This document shows positions 17,594 through 28,099 of a stretch of 64,000 nucleotides of DNA, piece by piece. The notes below the pieces were generated by a model. It was not told the origin of the DNA and did not search any database. It saw only the letters and a program-made list of their open reading frames with translations. How positions within the stretch are numbered: the stretch's first letter is position 1; each line of letters starts with the position of its first letter. The stretch is from Microcaldota archaeon (GTDB taxonomy: Archaea > Micrarchaeota > Micrarchaeia > Micrarchaeales > Micrarchaeaceae): the NCBI GenBank assembly GCA_021818545.1, contig JAKATX010000002.1, positions 1 through 64,000 of the forward strand, given 5' to 3'. The position numbers were made by a program, and so were the translations under genes.

Positions 17594-18775
17594 CTAGAAG
17601 TTTGTAAGAAGCGGTATCAGCATCTCATCGTCCGTAAGACCTCCGTGCATGCCGAGCATCGGCGGCCTTTCCTTCATCCTGGTTGACGTATTCGGGTACT
17701 TGTACGGCACAGCGAAATTGTCGTATGGCATTATTATGTGGGTGCCGAACCTGTACCGCAGGTCATCATCCACTTCCTTATCGCCGAAAAGGCCCGCTTT
17801 TATGGCTTCTTCAGATTCTACGAGCATCGCATGCTTGCCAAGCTTCCTGCTGAAATAATCCTCAAGCATGCGCTCCTTCCCATCTATAACGTGCAGGAAG
17901 AGCGCCCTCGGCTCGCCCCATGGCGGCATCTGCAGGAACTTCAGCATCTCGTCGTCGCTTTTCAGCTCCATGTCGTTTTTGTGCGGTATGCTGGCTTGGC
18001 CGTGATCCGCAGTTATTATCAAGTCGTATCCATGCTTCTCCAATGCCTGTCTTAGAGTAGCGCCAATCGCAGATAAAATCCCCGACATCAATGCTTCCGT
18101 CTGCTCGGTGTACGGCCCGTACTGGTGCTGCATGTGGTCCAGCATGTCATAGTAGGCGAATATGTACCTGGTTCCGCTTCTTACGTGCTCTCTTATGCTT
18201 ATCAGCATGTCCTCTAATGCTATGAAAGGCTGCACATCGCCATAACCGAACACTGCAGTCGAGAGCCCGGTGCCCAAAATGTTTTCGTTCAGCAGCGACC
18301 TGAAGCTTCCCCGCTTTTTAAGGCCATCAATCATCTTCGGCTTAGGGTAAAATGTTTTGGGGTCGACACGCCACAATTTGAGATCCTTCCCGAGCGCCGC
18401 GGAGAAGCCCAGCACGTTTATCATCATACCGGCTTCCTTGAACGGCACCTTAGTGCCCACCACTCCATGTTCGGAAGTCGGCATTCCGCTGTATATGCTT
18501 GAAAGCACGTTTCCAGTAGTGGACGGGAATATGGACGTGATCTGCCGCATGCCCAGCCATTTTGCATCCGGTATGGTTCCTGCGCGTTTATTTAGCGTGT
18601 CATTCGCAATCTTGTACCCCATTCCGTCTATTATGATGAAGACCTTGTTTCTGCTGTTGCCTATCAGGCTTCCGTGATCCGATTGCATTAGTTGCTTCGC
18701 TACGCCCAGGTTGCTGTTCTGAAAGTCCGGCAGGCGCCATCCCATAGATACAAATTCATCCTCAAGTGCGCCCAT
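17594..18775 (-). CDS. Alkaline phosphatase superfamily / nucleotide pyrophosphatase-phosphodiesterase-like
   Basis: VFIIIDGMGYK, SIFPSTTGNVLSSIYSGMPTSEHGVVG, YYDMLDHMQHQYGP, LIITADHGQ. Confidence 0.85.
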   Translation of the reverse strand: MGALEDEFVSMGWRLPDFQNSNLGVAKQLMQSDHGSLIGNSRNKVFIIIDGMGYKIANDTLNKRAGTIPDAKWLGMRQITSIFPSTTGNVLSSIYSGMPTSEHGVVGTKVPFKEAGMMINVLGFSAALGKDLKLWRVDPKTFYPKPKMIDGLKKRGSFRSLLNENILGTGLSTAVFGYGDVQPFIALEDMLISIREHVRSGTRYIFAYYDMLDHMQHQYGPYTEQTEALMSGILSAIGATLRQALEKHGYDLIITADHGQASIPHKNDMELKSDDEMLKFLQMPPWGEPRALFLHVIDGKERMLEDYFSRKLGKHAMLVESEEAIKAGLFGDKEVDDDLRYRFGTHIIMPYDNFAVPYKYPNTSTRMKERPPMLGMHGGLTDDEMLIPLLTNF

Positions 18776-18785
18776 AAGATCATCC

Positions 18786-19346
18786 TCAGTACTTGGCGAG
18801 GGATATAACGTTCTCTATGGCGATGTTTGCCCTGCCGTTAAGTCCTGTCAGTTCCACAAGGTAAGCGGCACCGATAATATTGGCGCCTATCTGCTTTACC
18901 AGATTCATCGTTGCGAGCGTAGTGCCTCCCGTTGCCAGAAGGTCATCCACTATTACTACTTTTGCGCCTTCCTCCATGGCATCCTTGTGCATCTCTATGG
19001 TCTCCTCGCCATATTCGAGCGAATAGCTGACTGACACCTTGGCGTGCGGCAGCTTCCCCTTCTTCCTGGCTGGCACGAAACCTATGCCTAATTTGTAGGC
19101 TATGACCGAGCCAACTATGAACCCCCTGGCCTCTATTCCGACCACATAATCCGGATGCAGGCTTTTTATCTCATCTGCCATCCTGTCCATGCACGCGGAG
19201 AACAGAGCGCTGTCCTTTAGCAGAGGAGTTATGTCCCGGAATATTATGCCCTTCTTAGGGTAATCAGGTATGTTGCGTATACTGCGCTTCATAGACTCTT
19301 CCAAATCCATGGAATTCCCCCACCGTATAATTGAGCGGAAAGGCAT
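18786..19346 (-). CDS. apt: Adenine phosphoribosyltransferase
   Basis: GIEARGFIVGSVIAYKLGIGFVPARKKGKLP, VVIVDDLLATGGTTLA. Confidence 0.92.
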   Translation of the reverse strand: MPFRSIIRWGNSMDLEESMKRSIRNIPDYPKKGIIFRDITPLLKDSALFSACMDRMADEIKSLHPDYVVGIEARGFIVGSVIAYKLGIGFVPARKKGKLPHAKVSVSYSLEYGEETIEMHKDAMEEGAKVVIVDDLLATGGTTLATMNLVKQIGANIIGAAYLVELTGLNGRANIAIENVISLAKY

Positions 19347-19457
19347 AATATTTTATTCATTGCTCGCCTCCAGCCACAAATTCCAGCCTAGCCTGCAATT
19401 ACCTTTCCGATTTTGGTTATGTGATAATATATAATACTCTTTACTACAAAATATCTC

Positions 19458-20147
19458 GTGAATTGCATGCTACGACTTAGCGTGATCGTCCCAACCAAAA
19501 ATGAGGCGACTGCGCCACGCATAATAAGCGAGCTTTATTCGAAGCTCGGAAAGGACACTGAAATAATAGTTGTAGACAAAAGCAAGCCGGATATGCTGAA
19601 GCCCCTATACGTAACCGGCGCAAAGATAATGGTCCAAAAGTCGAGCGGGTATACTGCTGCATTGATGGAGGGATTCTCCGTAGCCCACGGCGACATACTG
19701 TCAACTATAGACCCAGACGGAACTTATGAAGTTGATGACTTCAAAAAGGTAGTAGAGACGCTTAAGGCCGGCAATGCCGACTTTGTCAGCGGCGATAGGT
19801 CTAATAACAAGGAAGTGATAGGCTCATACCTGATGTTCGGCAACAAGTTCCTTACATCAGTCTTCAACGTCTTCTACAACCAAAAAATGCACGACGCGCT
19901 AAGCGGCTCATTCGCAATGCGCAGATCCGCCTTCGATGCAATCCGCAAGGTAAACCCCGGATCGAATAAGGCGGGCACGCTGTTCTTCGAAGCCGCTCTT
20001 GCGCTGCACGGCAAGCGCATAGCCGAGATACCGATAACTTACAAGGAAAGGCAGGGCTCCAAGCCGCAAGTGACGCGGTCAAAGCCAATGCTAGGTATTA
20101 AAATTGCTTTTTACACATTAAAGACACGTATAATTGGTGCCAAATGA
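19458..20147 (+). CDS. Family 2 glycosyltransferase (dolichol-P-mannose synthase-like)
   Basis: LSVIVPTKNEA, ILSTIDPDGTYEVDDF. Confidence 0.85.
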   Translation: MNCMLRLSVIVPTKNEATAPRIISELYSKLGKDTEIIVVDKSKPDMLKPLYVTGAKIMVQKSSGYTAALMEGFSVAHGDILSTIDPDGTYEVDDFKKVVETLKAGNADFVSGDRSNNKEVIGSYLMFGNKFLTSVFNVFYNQKMHDALSGSFAMRRSAFDAIRKVNPGSNKAGTLFFEAALALHGKRIAEIPITYKERQGSKPQVTRSKPMLGIKIAFYTLKTRIIGAK

Positions 20148-20157
20148 GTGGTGTCAG

Positions 20158-21024
20158 ATGGCTGATATAGATTTCAAGGATCCGAATAGGCGCATTGGAG
20201 CGCCAGAGCTCAAGTCCATAGCATCGGAAATCAGGGAGGACATACTCAGGATGCTCAGCGAAGCAAAATCCGGCCATCCAGGCGGCTCACTTAGCTGCAC
20301 CGACATACTGGTTTCGATTTATTTCGGCAAGATGCGCCATGACCCAACGAATCCCAAGTGGAATGATAGGGACCGACTTCTGCTTTCAAAAGGCCATGCT
20401 GCGCCGGCTCTTTATTCGGTGCTGTCCAAGTGCGGCTACTTCCCGAAAGAGGAACTCATGACGCTCAGGAAGATGGATAGCAGGCTGCAGGGGCATCCCG
20501 ATCCGAAAAAATTACCGGGAGTTGAGATACCGGGCGGTCCGGAAGGCATCGGGCTTTCAGAAGGCATAGGCATGGCTCTGGCTGCAAGGATAGACAAGAA
20601 GCCCATAAGGGTTTACGTAATAACAGGGGACGGGGAGCTGGACGAGGGTGAAGTGTGGGAGGCAGCCATGGCAGCTGCGAAGTTCAAGCTTGACAACCTC
20701 GTTGCGATAGTCGACCAAAACGGCCTGCAGCAGGAGGGCCCGACCGCAAACATAATGCCGTCAGATCCTGTGTCCGCAAAGTTCAAAGCATTCAACTGGA
20801 ACGTCATCGAGATAGACGGTAATAACATACAGGAGGTCCTTAACGCGTTGGGTCAGGCCGATAAGGCCAAAAGGATCCCTACCGCGATAGTGGCAAAAAC
20901 CAAAAAGGGCAAGGGTGTAAGCTTCATGGAAGGCAAAGTGGAATACCACAGCAAGACAATAAGTGGTGAAGTGCTGGATAAGGCCATAGCCGAAATACGC
21001 AATGGCAGCAAAGAGGGTGCTTAA
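20158..21024 (+). CDS. Transketolase, N-terminal section
   Basis: SGHPGGSLSCTDIL, GDGELDEGEVWEA, NLVAIVDQNGLQQEGPT. Confidence 0.93.
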   Translation: MADIDFKDPNRRIGAPELKSIASEIREDILRMLSEAKSGHPGGSLSCTDILVSIYFGKMRHDPTNPKWNDRDRLLLSKGHAAPALYSVLSKCGYFPKEELMTLRKMDSRLQGHPDPKKLPGVEIPGGPEGIGLSEGIGMALAARIDKKPIRVYVITGDGELDEGEVWEAAMAAAKFKLDNLVAIVDQNGLQQEGPTANIMPSDPVSAKFKAFNWNVIEIDGNNIQEVLNALGQADKAKRIPTAIVAKTKKGKGVSFMEGKVEYHSKTISGEVLDKAIAEIRNGSKEGA

Positions 21025-21026
21025 AA

Positions 21027-21959
21027 ATGGAACAAAAACCGGAATCCCTAAGGGAAGCGTTCGGGCAAGTTCTAGAGGAGCTTGGCTCCACAATGCCGGA
21101 AATCGTAGCGGTTGGCGCTGATACAACAGAGTCCATACGCACGAGCCTTTTCGGCGACAAGTTCCCGGACAGGCTATTTAACGTAGGCATAGCGGAGCAG
21201 AACATGATAGGCGTATCATCCGGCCTTGCTTTGTACGGCAAGAAGGTGATATGCGGCACTTACATGGTATTCATAGAGCGCGCCATAGACCAGATAAGGA
21301 ATACAATAGGGTATTGCAATCTGGATGTTAAAATAGTGGGCACGCACACAGGGATATCGGTTGGCCCGGATGGGGGAAGCCACCAGACCATAGAGGACAT
21401 AGCCATAATGCGTGCTCTGCCCAACATGAAAGTTGTCGCTCCGTGCGATTTTTATTCTACAAAAGCGATAACGCGGGAAGCCATAACCGCAAAAGGGCCG
21501 TTCTACATAAGGCTGCCTAGGTCAAGCCTGCCTGGCGTATACACCGATGAGAGCATCAAGATAGGCAAGGCGAACTTATTGCGCGATGGGAAGGACATAA
21601 CAATAATAGCAAACGGTATAATGGTCCAGGAGGCGCTGAAGGCCGCCGTCTCGCTCAAGGATGCCGGCATAAGCGCAAGCGTTATGGACTTCCATACGAT
21701 AAAACCTATAGACGCCGAAGCGATAATAAAGGCGGCAACCGATACCGGCAGAATAATAACCGCGGAAGACCATAACATAATCGGCGGACTGGGCTCTGCA
21801 GTGGCTGAAGTGTTATCTACGCGCCGCCCCACAATGATTAGAATGGTGGGGGTCAATGATACGTTTGGCGAATCTGGGCAGCCTGCAGAATTGATGTCAA
21901 AGTATGGAATATCAGACCGTAGCATATTTGAGAATGCCAAGGAAATGGTGAAACTATGA
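21027..21959 (+). CDS. Transketolase, C-terminal section
   Basis: [50 protein letters not shown]. Confidence 0.93.
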   Translation: MEQKPESLREAFGQVLEELGSTMPEIVAVGADTTESIRTSLFGDKFPDRLFNVGIAEQNMIGVSSGLALYGKKVICGTYMVFIERAIDQIRNTIGYCNLDVKIVGTHTGISVGPDGGSHQTIEDIAIMRALPNMKVVAPCDFYSTKAITREAITAKGPFYIRLPRSSLPGVYTDESIKIGKANLLRDGKDITIIANGIMVQEALKAAVSLKDAGISASVMDFHTIKPIDAEAIIKAATDTGRIITAEDHNIIGGLGSAVAEVLSTRRPTMIRMVGVNDTFGESGQPAELMSKYGISDRSIFENAKEMVKL

Positions 21960-22633
21960 AATTCTTTATAGATAGCGCGAATATACCTATGATAGAGAAG
22001 TTTATCGACATGGGGATAGTAGATGGGGTCACAACAAACCCATCACTGCTGGCCAAGGAAGGCGCCAGCCATCCGATAGACCATCTGAAAAAAATATTGG
22101 AACTTGTCACTGGCCCCGTGAGCATAGAAGTCGTCGCCACGGATTACGAAAACATGCTTAAGGAGGCTAGATCCATAGCAAAATTGGGCAAGAACGTCGT
22201 GGTGAAGTTGCCCATGACCAAGGATGGCATGCACGCACTGCACACGCTGTCGAAAGAGGGCATAAAAGTAAACGTTACGCTTATCTTCTCCGCGAATCAG
22301 GCGCTCATAGCCGCAAAAGCTGGTGCAACCTACGTCAGCCCTTTCATAGGAAGGCTGGACGACATCAGCTTTAACGGGATGGACCTGATCAGGGACATAG
22401 TGCAGATATTCAAAAACTACCCGATAAAAACCGAAGTCCTTGTTGCAAGCGTCAGGAATCCAGTGCAGGTCATAGACGCAGCAAAGCTTGGCGCAGGCAT
22501 AGCCACGCTTCCTCCTGATGTGCTTGACAAAATGTTCATGCACCCTCTGACTGATATAGGGATAAGCAGATTCTTGGCGGATTGGAAGGGCGTTGAACAA
22601 AAATACGGCAATATATTTGATTCATTAAAGTAA
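21956..22633 (+). CDS. Transaldolase (TalC/fructose-6-P aldolase-like subfamily)
   Basis: [69 protein letters not shown]. Confidence 0.93.
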   Translation: MKFFIDSANIPMIEKFIDMGIVDGVTTNPSLLAKEGASHPIDHLKKILELVTGPVSIEVVATDYENMLKEARSIAKLGKNVVVKLPMTKDGMHALHTLSKEGIKVNVTLIFSANQALIAAKAGATYVSPFIGRLDDISFNGMDLIRDIVQIFKNYPIKTEVLVASVRNPVQVIDAAKLGAGIATLPPDVLDKMFMHPLTDIGISRFLADWKGVEQKYGNIFDSLK

Positions 22634-22705
22634 TGCAATAATTTAGCGTGATTCTGCTCGCTATCAGGTAATCCTGTTCAAAGATTATAGGTACCTGCAT
22701 TTATG

Positions 22706-23392
22706 CTAAAAGCGATTCTTTAACATGTAAATCGCAGTGCTTAAGCCATACATGAATTTAGACTTGGTGAGCCTCGAATTCCCGTACCTTCTCTTGTGGT
22801 ACTTAATCGGGACTTCCTCCACCTTGAAACCTCTCTTTGCTATCTGCACCTGGAAAAATGCTATTGGATTGCCACCTGGTTGTACGTTCTTCACCGCATC
22901 AAGTGCTTCCCTGTCCATTATCAGCATTCCGGTAAGTAAGTCGTGTACATGTTGACCGTAAATAATGTTATAAATAAAAGATAATGCAGTATTCCCGAAC
23001 TTAAGATATCCGCCCATAGAACCTGGGTCTAAGCCATCCATCCTGTTGCCAAGTACGAGATCCGCTTCCCCACGATTTATCATCGCCATCCCTCTCTTGA
23101 TTCCTTCTAAGCCGTGGGTTCCATCGGCGTCGAGACTGACTATCACTTCACCAGTCGCTTTCCTCAGCCCTTCGATCATAGCATTTTCAACCCCCTTGCT
23201 GTGCTGTTTGAAAGCCCGTACTCCAGTCTTCTTAATCTTAAGGAAAAATTCATTATCGCTCTTATCAACGACTATTATTTCAAGTCCTACTGGTAGCAGT
23301 TTCCTTAAATTGGAGATGGTTTCGAAAGCCGCTCTCTCCTCTTTGGTCGGCAACACTACGCTTATTGATGGTTTCATACAAATCAAATACAC
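22706..23392 (-). CDS. Family 2 glycosyltransferase, paralog of 19458-20147
   Basis: ISVVLPTKEE, LEIIVVDKSDN, VIVSLDADGTHGLE. Confidence 0.85.
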   Translation of the reverse strand: MYLICMKPSISVVLPTKEERAAFETISNLRKLLPVGLEIIVVDKSDNEFFLKIKKTGVRAFKQHSKGVENAMIEGLRKATGEVIVSLDADGTHGLEGIKRGMAMINRGEADLVLGNRMDGLDPGSMGGYLKFGNTALSFIYNIIYGQHVHDLLTGMLIMDREALDAVKNVQPGGNPIAFFQVQIAKRGFKVEEVPIKYHKRRYGNSRLTKSKFMYGLSTAIYMLKNRF

Positions 23393-23572
23393 GTATTTAT
23401 GGAGCTCAAAATAATTAATAAAGTAATCAAATCTTATATGAATAGGAATTTAATTTATACTGTATCGCCCTCTGGCAATACTTTTAAATAAAATTGAAAA
23501 AGTAACCATTATTTATCCTTTATCCCAAATAATAAGCTAAAGGCAGATTAGCTTTTTATCGGTGCATAATAG

Positions 23573-25921
23573 ATGGTTTTTGATCAAGCAGGGCAACATT
23601 ATCCGCAGAGCGGCACCAAGGACGGGCCAAAAAATGTTTTTGAAAATTTATTCAAAACTGCGGATTTAAAATTGGGCATTCTGCTATTTGTCGCCTACCT
23701 GATAATTGCCATTGTGGTTTTTGCGCCATTGTCCTCCAGGATGGCTACTGTAGCTCCGGGTTCTGGTGGTGACACATATCAGAATTTATGGGATATCTGG
23801 TGGATTGGTTACTCAACTTTTGCGCTTCATACCAGCTTCTACAGCACAAATCTGTTATATTGGCCGATTGGTGCAAACTTGGCTTACCAAACTATGGCAC
23901 CTATAGCATCGCTCATTTTTGTGCCATTCCAAGCAGTAAACTTGCAGTTTGCGTACAATGTCATGCTTCTCGTAGGCTTCGCATTATCGGGCCTTACAAT
24001 GTTTATACTGAGCGACTACGTAGTCAAAAATAAAACCGCGTCCTTCATCGCCGGCGTCGTATTCGCATTCAGCGCATTTCATATAGCACAAGCGTATGCC
24101 CACATAGATTGGATAAATATAGGCTGGGTTCCGCTAGCCATATACTTTTTCATGCGTATAGTTCATGAGAACGGCGGATTCAAAAATGCCTTGGGGTTGG
24201 GGGCATCATTCGTGCTTATTACATTCATGGGGGATATAGAGCAGTCGATAGAACTGTTGCTGGCCATATCCCTAATGCTGGCTGCATATGTTATTTTCAA
24301 CGAAACACGTAAAAAAATAATGAATAAAAAATTCATAACGTTTATTGTTTTGGCTGCCTTTATCGCATTTATTCTGGGGGCTTGGGGTTTCATTCCAATA
24401 ATCGGCGCAATCTCCCAGCCCGGCGGCCTATCGCAAGCGAATCAGCTTAACAACGTAACCTATAGCAGTATTTGGAGCACAAATCTCGGCACATTCTTGA
24501 TACCCAGCTACTATAACGGTCTATTCGATACAAATCCTGGTTCGTACTTTAATTCGACATTCGGTCCTGATCCGACAGAGACCGTTGCGTATATAGGTTA
24601 CGGTGCAATTTTGTTCGCGTCATATGGGATATACTCAGATTATAAAAAGAAGGACTATAAGCGGAGCGGTTTGTGGATAGGTCTTGCAGTGATATTCGGA
24701 CTGCTATCCATGGGCCCATCCGCAGGCTTATACCTAATTTACCATCTTCTCGGTCCATTTAACGTCATAAGGGAACCGGGCAGGTTCGACCTCATATTCA
24801 GCATGGCGATGGCGATCCTCGTTGCATTCGGATTTAACGATATCCAGATTAAAATCAATCATGGAGAAAACGCCAAGCGCAATGTCATGCTTCTTGCCAT
24901 AGCATTCGTATTAATATTAATAATAGAAAACAACGGCATTGCAATAAGTGCATCGCTTTTAAGCCAAGTCACAACACATGCGCACATACCAGTATTTTAC
25001 AGCGCTCTTGCGAATGTATCCGGTAACTTCTCCGTCCTTGAGCTTCCAGTCATGCCTAATCAATACTCAAGTCAACCAGGGTTGTACGAGGCGGAGGACA
25101 CGTACTACGTTACTGCCTCCCACAAACCAATAGTTGGCGGCGACATAACAAGGTCAAACACCACCCAAGAATTATCCCTTTACAGTATACCGATAGTGCC
25201 AGCTGCTACTGCCCTTCAACAAAATGCAACCCTATCATTTCTCCCATCCCCAGTTAATCAGGATCCTGGAAACGAATCAATACTATCCTTAAGACAATTG
25301 AATACTGCATTCATCACAGTTAATCTGGATGCCTATAGCAAAGCTTCGTCATATGTCCTAACGAGTTATCTCGAAAGCCTATTCGGCACGCCAGTTTATG
25401 CAGATAACCAAACCGTAGTCTTCTCAACATTAAACGCGACAATGAAACCAACTAGCAGTCTTTATAGGGCGTATAAAAGCTTTGTCATGTATCCATCTTT
25501 GACCCAGTGGCATCAGATAAATGTCCGGGTTAACGGCACAACCGAGTATCTATGGACGCCGGCCGTAAACGCCAGCGCCCTTTATGGAGAAATGCTGGTA
25601 TTTGCCCCATATGCAAATCAGTCGAATGCAAATTTTGATGTGATGCCTGCTTCTTACCCAATTCCTGCTAAAATAAGATTCCAAGCCACTACGAGCTTTG
25701 GAAAAGCCAATTTATCTATAGATGCATTAAACAGCGCTGGCTCACTAACGCAATTGGCCAGTATCCCAATATCCAATGGTATTGGGCCATATGTAGCAAA
25801 TGTAACGCTATCTTCAGGTCCAACCATAAATACATTAATTTTCATTCAAAATGTGGGCGGCCCAAGTTTCAATGGCACCGAGCAACTAATATTGCTGCGA
25901 AATATAACAATTACGAAATAA
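23573..25921 (+). CDS. Large multi-pass membrane protein (GT-C-like architecture), NxS/T-rich C-terminal ectodomain
   Basis: About 10 hydrophobic segments; GGDTYQNLWDIWW near N-terminus; sequon-rich C-terminus. Confidence 0.6.
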   Translation: MVFDQAGQHYPQSGTKDGPKNVFENLFKTADLKLGILLFVAYLIIAIVVFAPLSSRMATVAPGSGGDTYQNLWDIWWIGYSTFALHTSFYSTNLLYWPIGANLAYQTMAPIASLIFVPFQAVNLQFAYNVMLLVGFALSGLTMFILSDYVVKNKTASFIAGVVFAFSAFHIAQAYAHIDWINIGWVPLAIYFFMRIVHENGGFKNALGLGASFVLITFMGDIEQSIELLLAISLMLAAYVIFNETRKKIMNKKFITFIVLAAFIAFILGAWGFIPIIGAISQPGGLSQANQLNNVTYSSIWSTNLGTFLIPSYYNGLFDTNPGSYFNSTFGPDPTETVAYIGYGAILFASYGIYSDYKKKDYKRSGLWIGLAVIFGLLSMGPSAGLYLIYHLLGPFNVIREPGRFDLIFSMAMAILVAFGFNDIQIKINHGENAKRNVMLLAIAFVLILIIENNGIAISASLLSQVTTHAHIPVFYSALANVSGNFSVLELPVMPNQYSSQPGLYEAEDTYYVTASHKPIVGGDITRSNTTQELSLYSIPIVPAATALQQNATLSFLPSPVNQDPGNESILSLRQLNTAFITVNLDAYSKASSYVLTSYLESLFGTPVYADNQTVVFSTLNATMKPTSSLYRAYKSFVMYPSLTQWHQINVRVNGTTEYLWTPAVNASALYGEMLVFAPYANQSNANFDVMPASYPIPAKIRFQATTSFGKANLSIDALNSAGSLTQLASIPISNGIGPYVANVTLSSGPTINTLIFIQNVGGPSFNGTEQLILLRNITITK

Positions 25922-25945
25922 TGGCTATTTGATTGGAAGATTCAC

Positions 25946-26479
25946 ATGAACCCAACATTATTCATCGATAGGGATGGAACCATAAATAAGGATTGTCCAT
26001 ACTGTAAGAATGCGTCTGAAATAAGCATATACGAAGACGTGTACGCGCCGCTTGCAGAACTTAGCAAGAGATATCTGATAATAATAGTTACAAACCAATC
26101 CGGCGTTGCGAGGGGCTATTTCAGCGAAAACGACTTAAAGTCGATGAATGAAAGAATACAAAGCGACATAAAATCAAGAGGCGGCACAGTAGACGCCATA
26201 TACTATTGCCCCCATATGCCTGGCGCAGGCTGCAGGTGTAGGAAGCCTGCTTTGGGGATGATAGAGGATGCTAAGCGTGATTTTGAGATAGATATAAATA
26301 AGTCTTTTGTTATTGGTGATGCCGAAGTAGACATAGAAATGGCCAAATCTGCAGGGATAAAATTCATAGGCGTAAGGAACGGATCCATAAAAGACAGGGT
26401 TGAGCTTTACGCAGTTGATTTCTCAGAGGTTCTGAAAATAATAAAGATGGAAGAAGAAAAGTCAAAGCAAGAAAAATGA
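25946..26479 (+). CDS. gmhB: HAD-family D,D-heptose 1,7-bisphosphate phosphatase-like (GmhB)
   Basis: LFIDRDGTINKDCPY, IIVTNQSGVARGYF, YYCPHMPGAGCRCRKPALGM, FVIGDAEVDIEMA. Confidence 0.88.
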   Translation: MNPTLFIDRDGTINKDCPYCKNASEISIYEDVYAPLAELSKRYLIIIVTNQSGVARGYFSENDLKSMNERIQSDIKSRGGTVDAIYYCPHMPGAGCRCRKPALGMIEDAKRDFEIDINKSFVIGDAEVDIEMAKSAGIKFIGVRNGSIKDRVELYAVDFSEVLKIIKMEEEKSKQEK

Positions 26480-26489
26480 AGGTTGTTTT

Positions 26490-27449
26490 ATGCCTAAAAT
26501 AAGCGGGAAAACCATATTAGTGACGGGCGGCGCGGGATTTATAGGCAGCAATATGGTGGAATTGCTGATCAGCAAAGCTTCTAAGGTGATTGTATACGAT
26601 AACTTGAGTTCAGGCAGTTTTGATCTTATAAAACAATTTTCCACTTCTACCAAATTCAGATTTGTAAAGGCCGACTTGTTGGACGTGCCGCGGCTTAAAA
26701 AAATCATGATAGAGGAGGAACCAGATGCAATAATACATTTCGCAGCGAATCCGGACATACAATTAGGCACAAAAAATACCGGTCTCGATCTTGAACAAGG
26801 GCCAATAGCAACCCATAATCTCCTTGAAGCAGCAAGGCTAAGTAATGTCAAGTCAATTCTATATTCTTCATCCAGCGCAGTATATGGAAAGGCAGATATA
26901 AAACCAACACCAGAGAACTATGGCCCGATGAAGCCCATATCCTTATATGCAGCTTCAAAGTTGGCCTGCGAGGGTCTGATAACTGCATATAGCAACCTTT
27001 ATGGCATTAATTATTACATATACAGATTTGCTAATGTAGTAGGTAAAAATCAGACGCATGGAGTAATAGTGGATTTCATAAAAAAATTGAATAAAAATAA
27101 AAGATACTTAGAAGTCTTGGGCGATGGCAAACAGAAAAAGTCATATATAGATGTTATTGACTGTGTAGCTGCAATTATTTATGCTTATGAAAAGGCAAAA
27201 CCTAATGAGATCCTTAATCTTGCAACACGTGGCCAAACGAGTGTCGATTCAATAGCTGCGCAGGTCATTTCAAAAATTGCGCCAAAAGCAAAAATACATT
27301 ATACTGGAACTGAGCAAGGCTGGCCGGGCGATGTATCAAATACATACATAGATAATAAAAAGATGCAGAGTGTTGGAATAAAGCTTAAGTATGGGTATTC
27401 TGATGATGTAGTTAAGCATGCAATAAAAATACTTACAAATAAATACTAA
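26490..27449 (+). CDS. NAD-dependent epimerase/dehydratase (UDP-glucose 4-epimerase-like)
   Basis: VTGGAGFIGSNMVE; SSSSAVYGKA; YAASK catalytic motif. Confidence 0.88.
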   Translation: MPKISGKTILVTGGAGFIGSNMVELLISKASKVIVYDNLSSGSFDLIKQFSTSTKFRFVKADLLDVPRLKKIMIEEEPDAIIHFAANPDIQLGTKNTGLDLEQGPIATHNLLEAARLSNVKSILYSSSSAVYGKADIKPTPENYGPMKPISLYAASKLACEGLITAYSNLYGINYYIYRFANVVGKNQTHGVIVDFIKKLNKNKRYLEVLGDGKQKKSYIDVIDCVAAIIYAYEKAKPNEILNLATRGQTSVDSIAAQVISKIAPKAKIHYTGTEQGWPGDVSNTYIDNKKMQSVGIKLKYGYSDDVVKHAIKILTNKY

Positions 27450-27526
27450 TAACAAAGAGCAGCCAAAATTTGTAATATATAAAAATATTTATAATATGAA
27501 AGTTTACTGATGATTTTAATTAAAAT

Positions 27527-28099
27527 GTGAATGGTCATATAATGGATATAAAAAATGTTGAGGATTATATAAAGGAGGGAGTCGAAGCGAGGTCCTCGGT
27601 AGACCCTAAATTTATACATGAAATGGGAGAAGATATAGCAAAAAGAATGCTTAATGGTGGCAAGCTTATACTGATGGGAAATGGTGGTAGCGCCGCGGAT
27701 GCACAACACATAGCTGCAGAATTCGTATGTAAATTTGAAAAGGATAGGAAGCCTATGCCTGCATTAGCCCTCCATGCAAATACCTCCTCTTTGACTGCAA
27801 TTGGAAATGATTACGGATATGACTATGTTTATTCAAGGCAAATAGAAGCTTTTGCATCAAAGAATGACATAGTGATAGGCATCTCAACAAGCGGAAATTC
27901 AGAAAATGTAATCAAGGCAATAGACAAAGCTAACGAAATTGGGTGTCTTACAATAATTTTTACCGGTAGAAACGGTGGTAAATTGGCATCAAAAGGCAAA
28001 TATATTCTGAAAGTCAATAACGATAGAACGTCAATAATACAAGAAGTGCACATTGCCGTAGGCCACATAATATCAAAAATTGTCGAGGATAAAATATAA
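27527..28099 (+). CDS. gmhA: Sedoheptulose-7-phosphate isomerase (GmhA-like SIS protein)
   Basis: LMGNGGSAADAQHIAAEFVCKFEKDRKPMPALAL, GISTSGNSENVIKA, QEVHIAVGHIIS. Confidence 0.9.
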   Translation: MNGHIMDIKNVEDYIKEGVEARSSVDPKFIHEMGEDIAKRMLNGGKLILMGNGGSAADAQHIAAEFVCKFEKDRKPMPALALHANTSSLTAIGNDYGYDYVYSRQIEAFASKNDIVIGISTSGNSENVIKAIDKANEIGCLTIIFTGRNGGKLASKGKYILKVNNDRTSIIQEVHIAVGHIISKIVEDKI

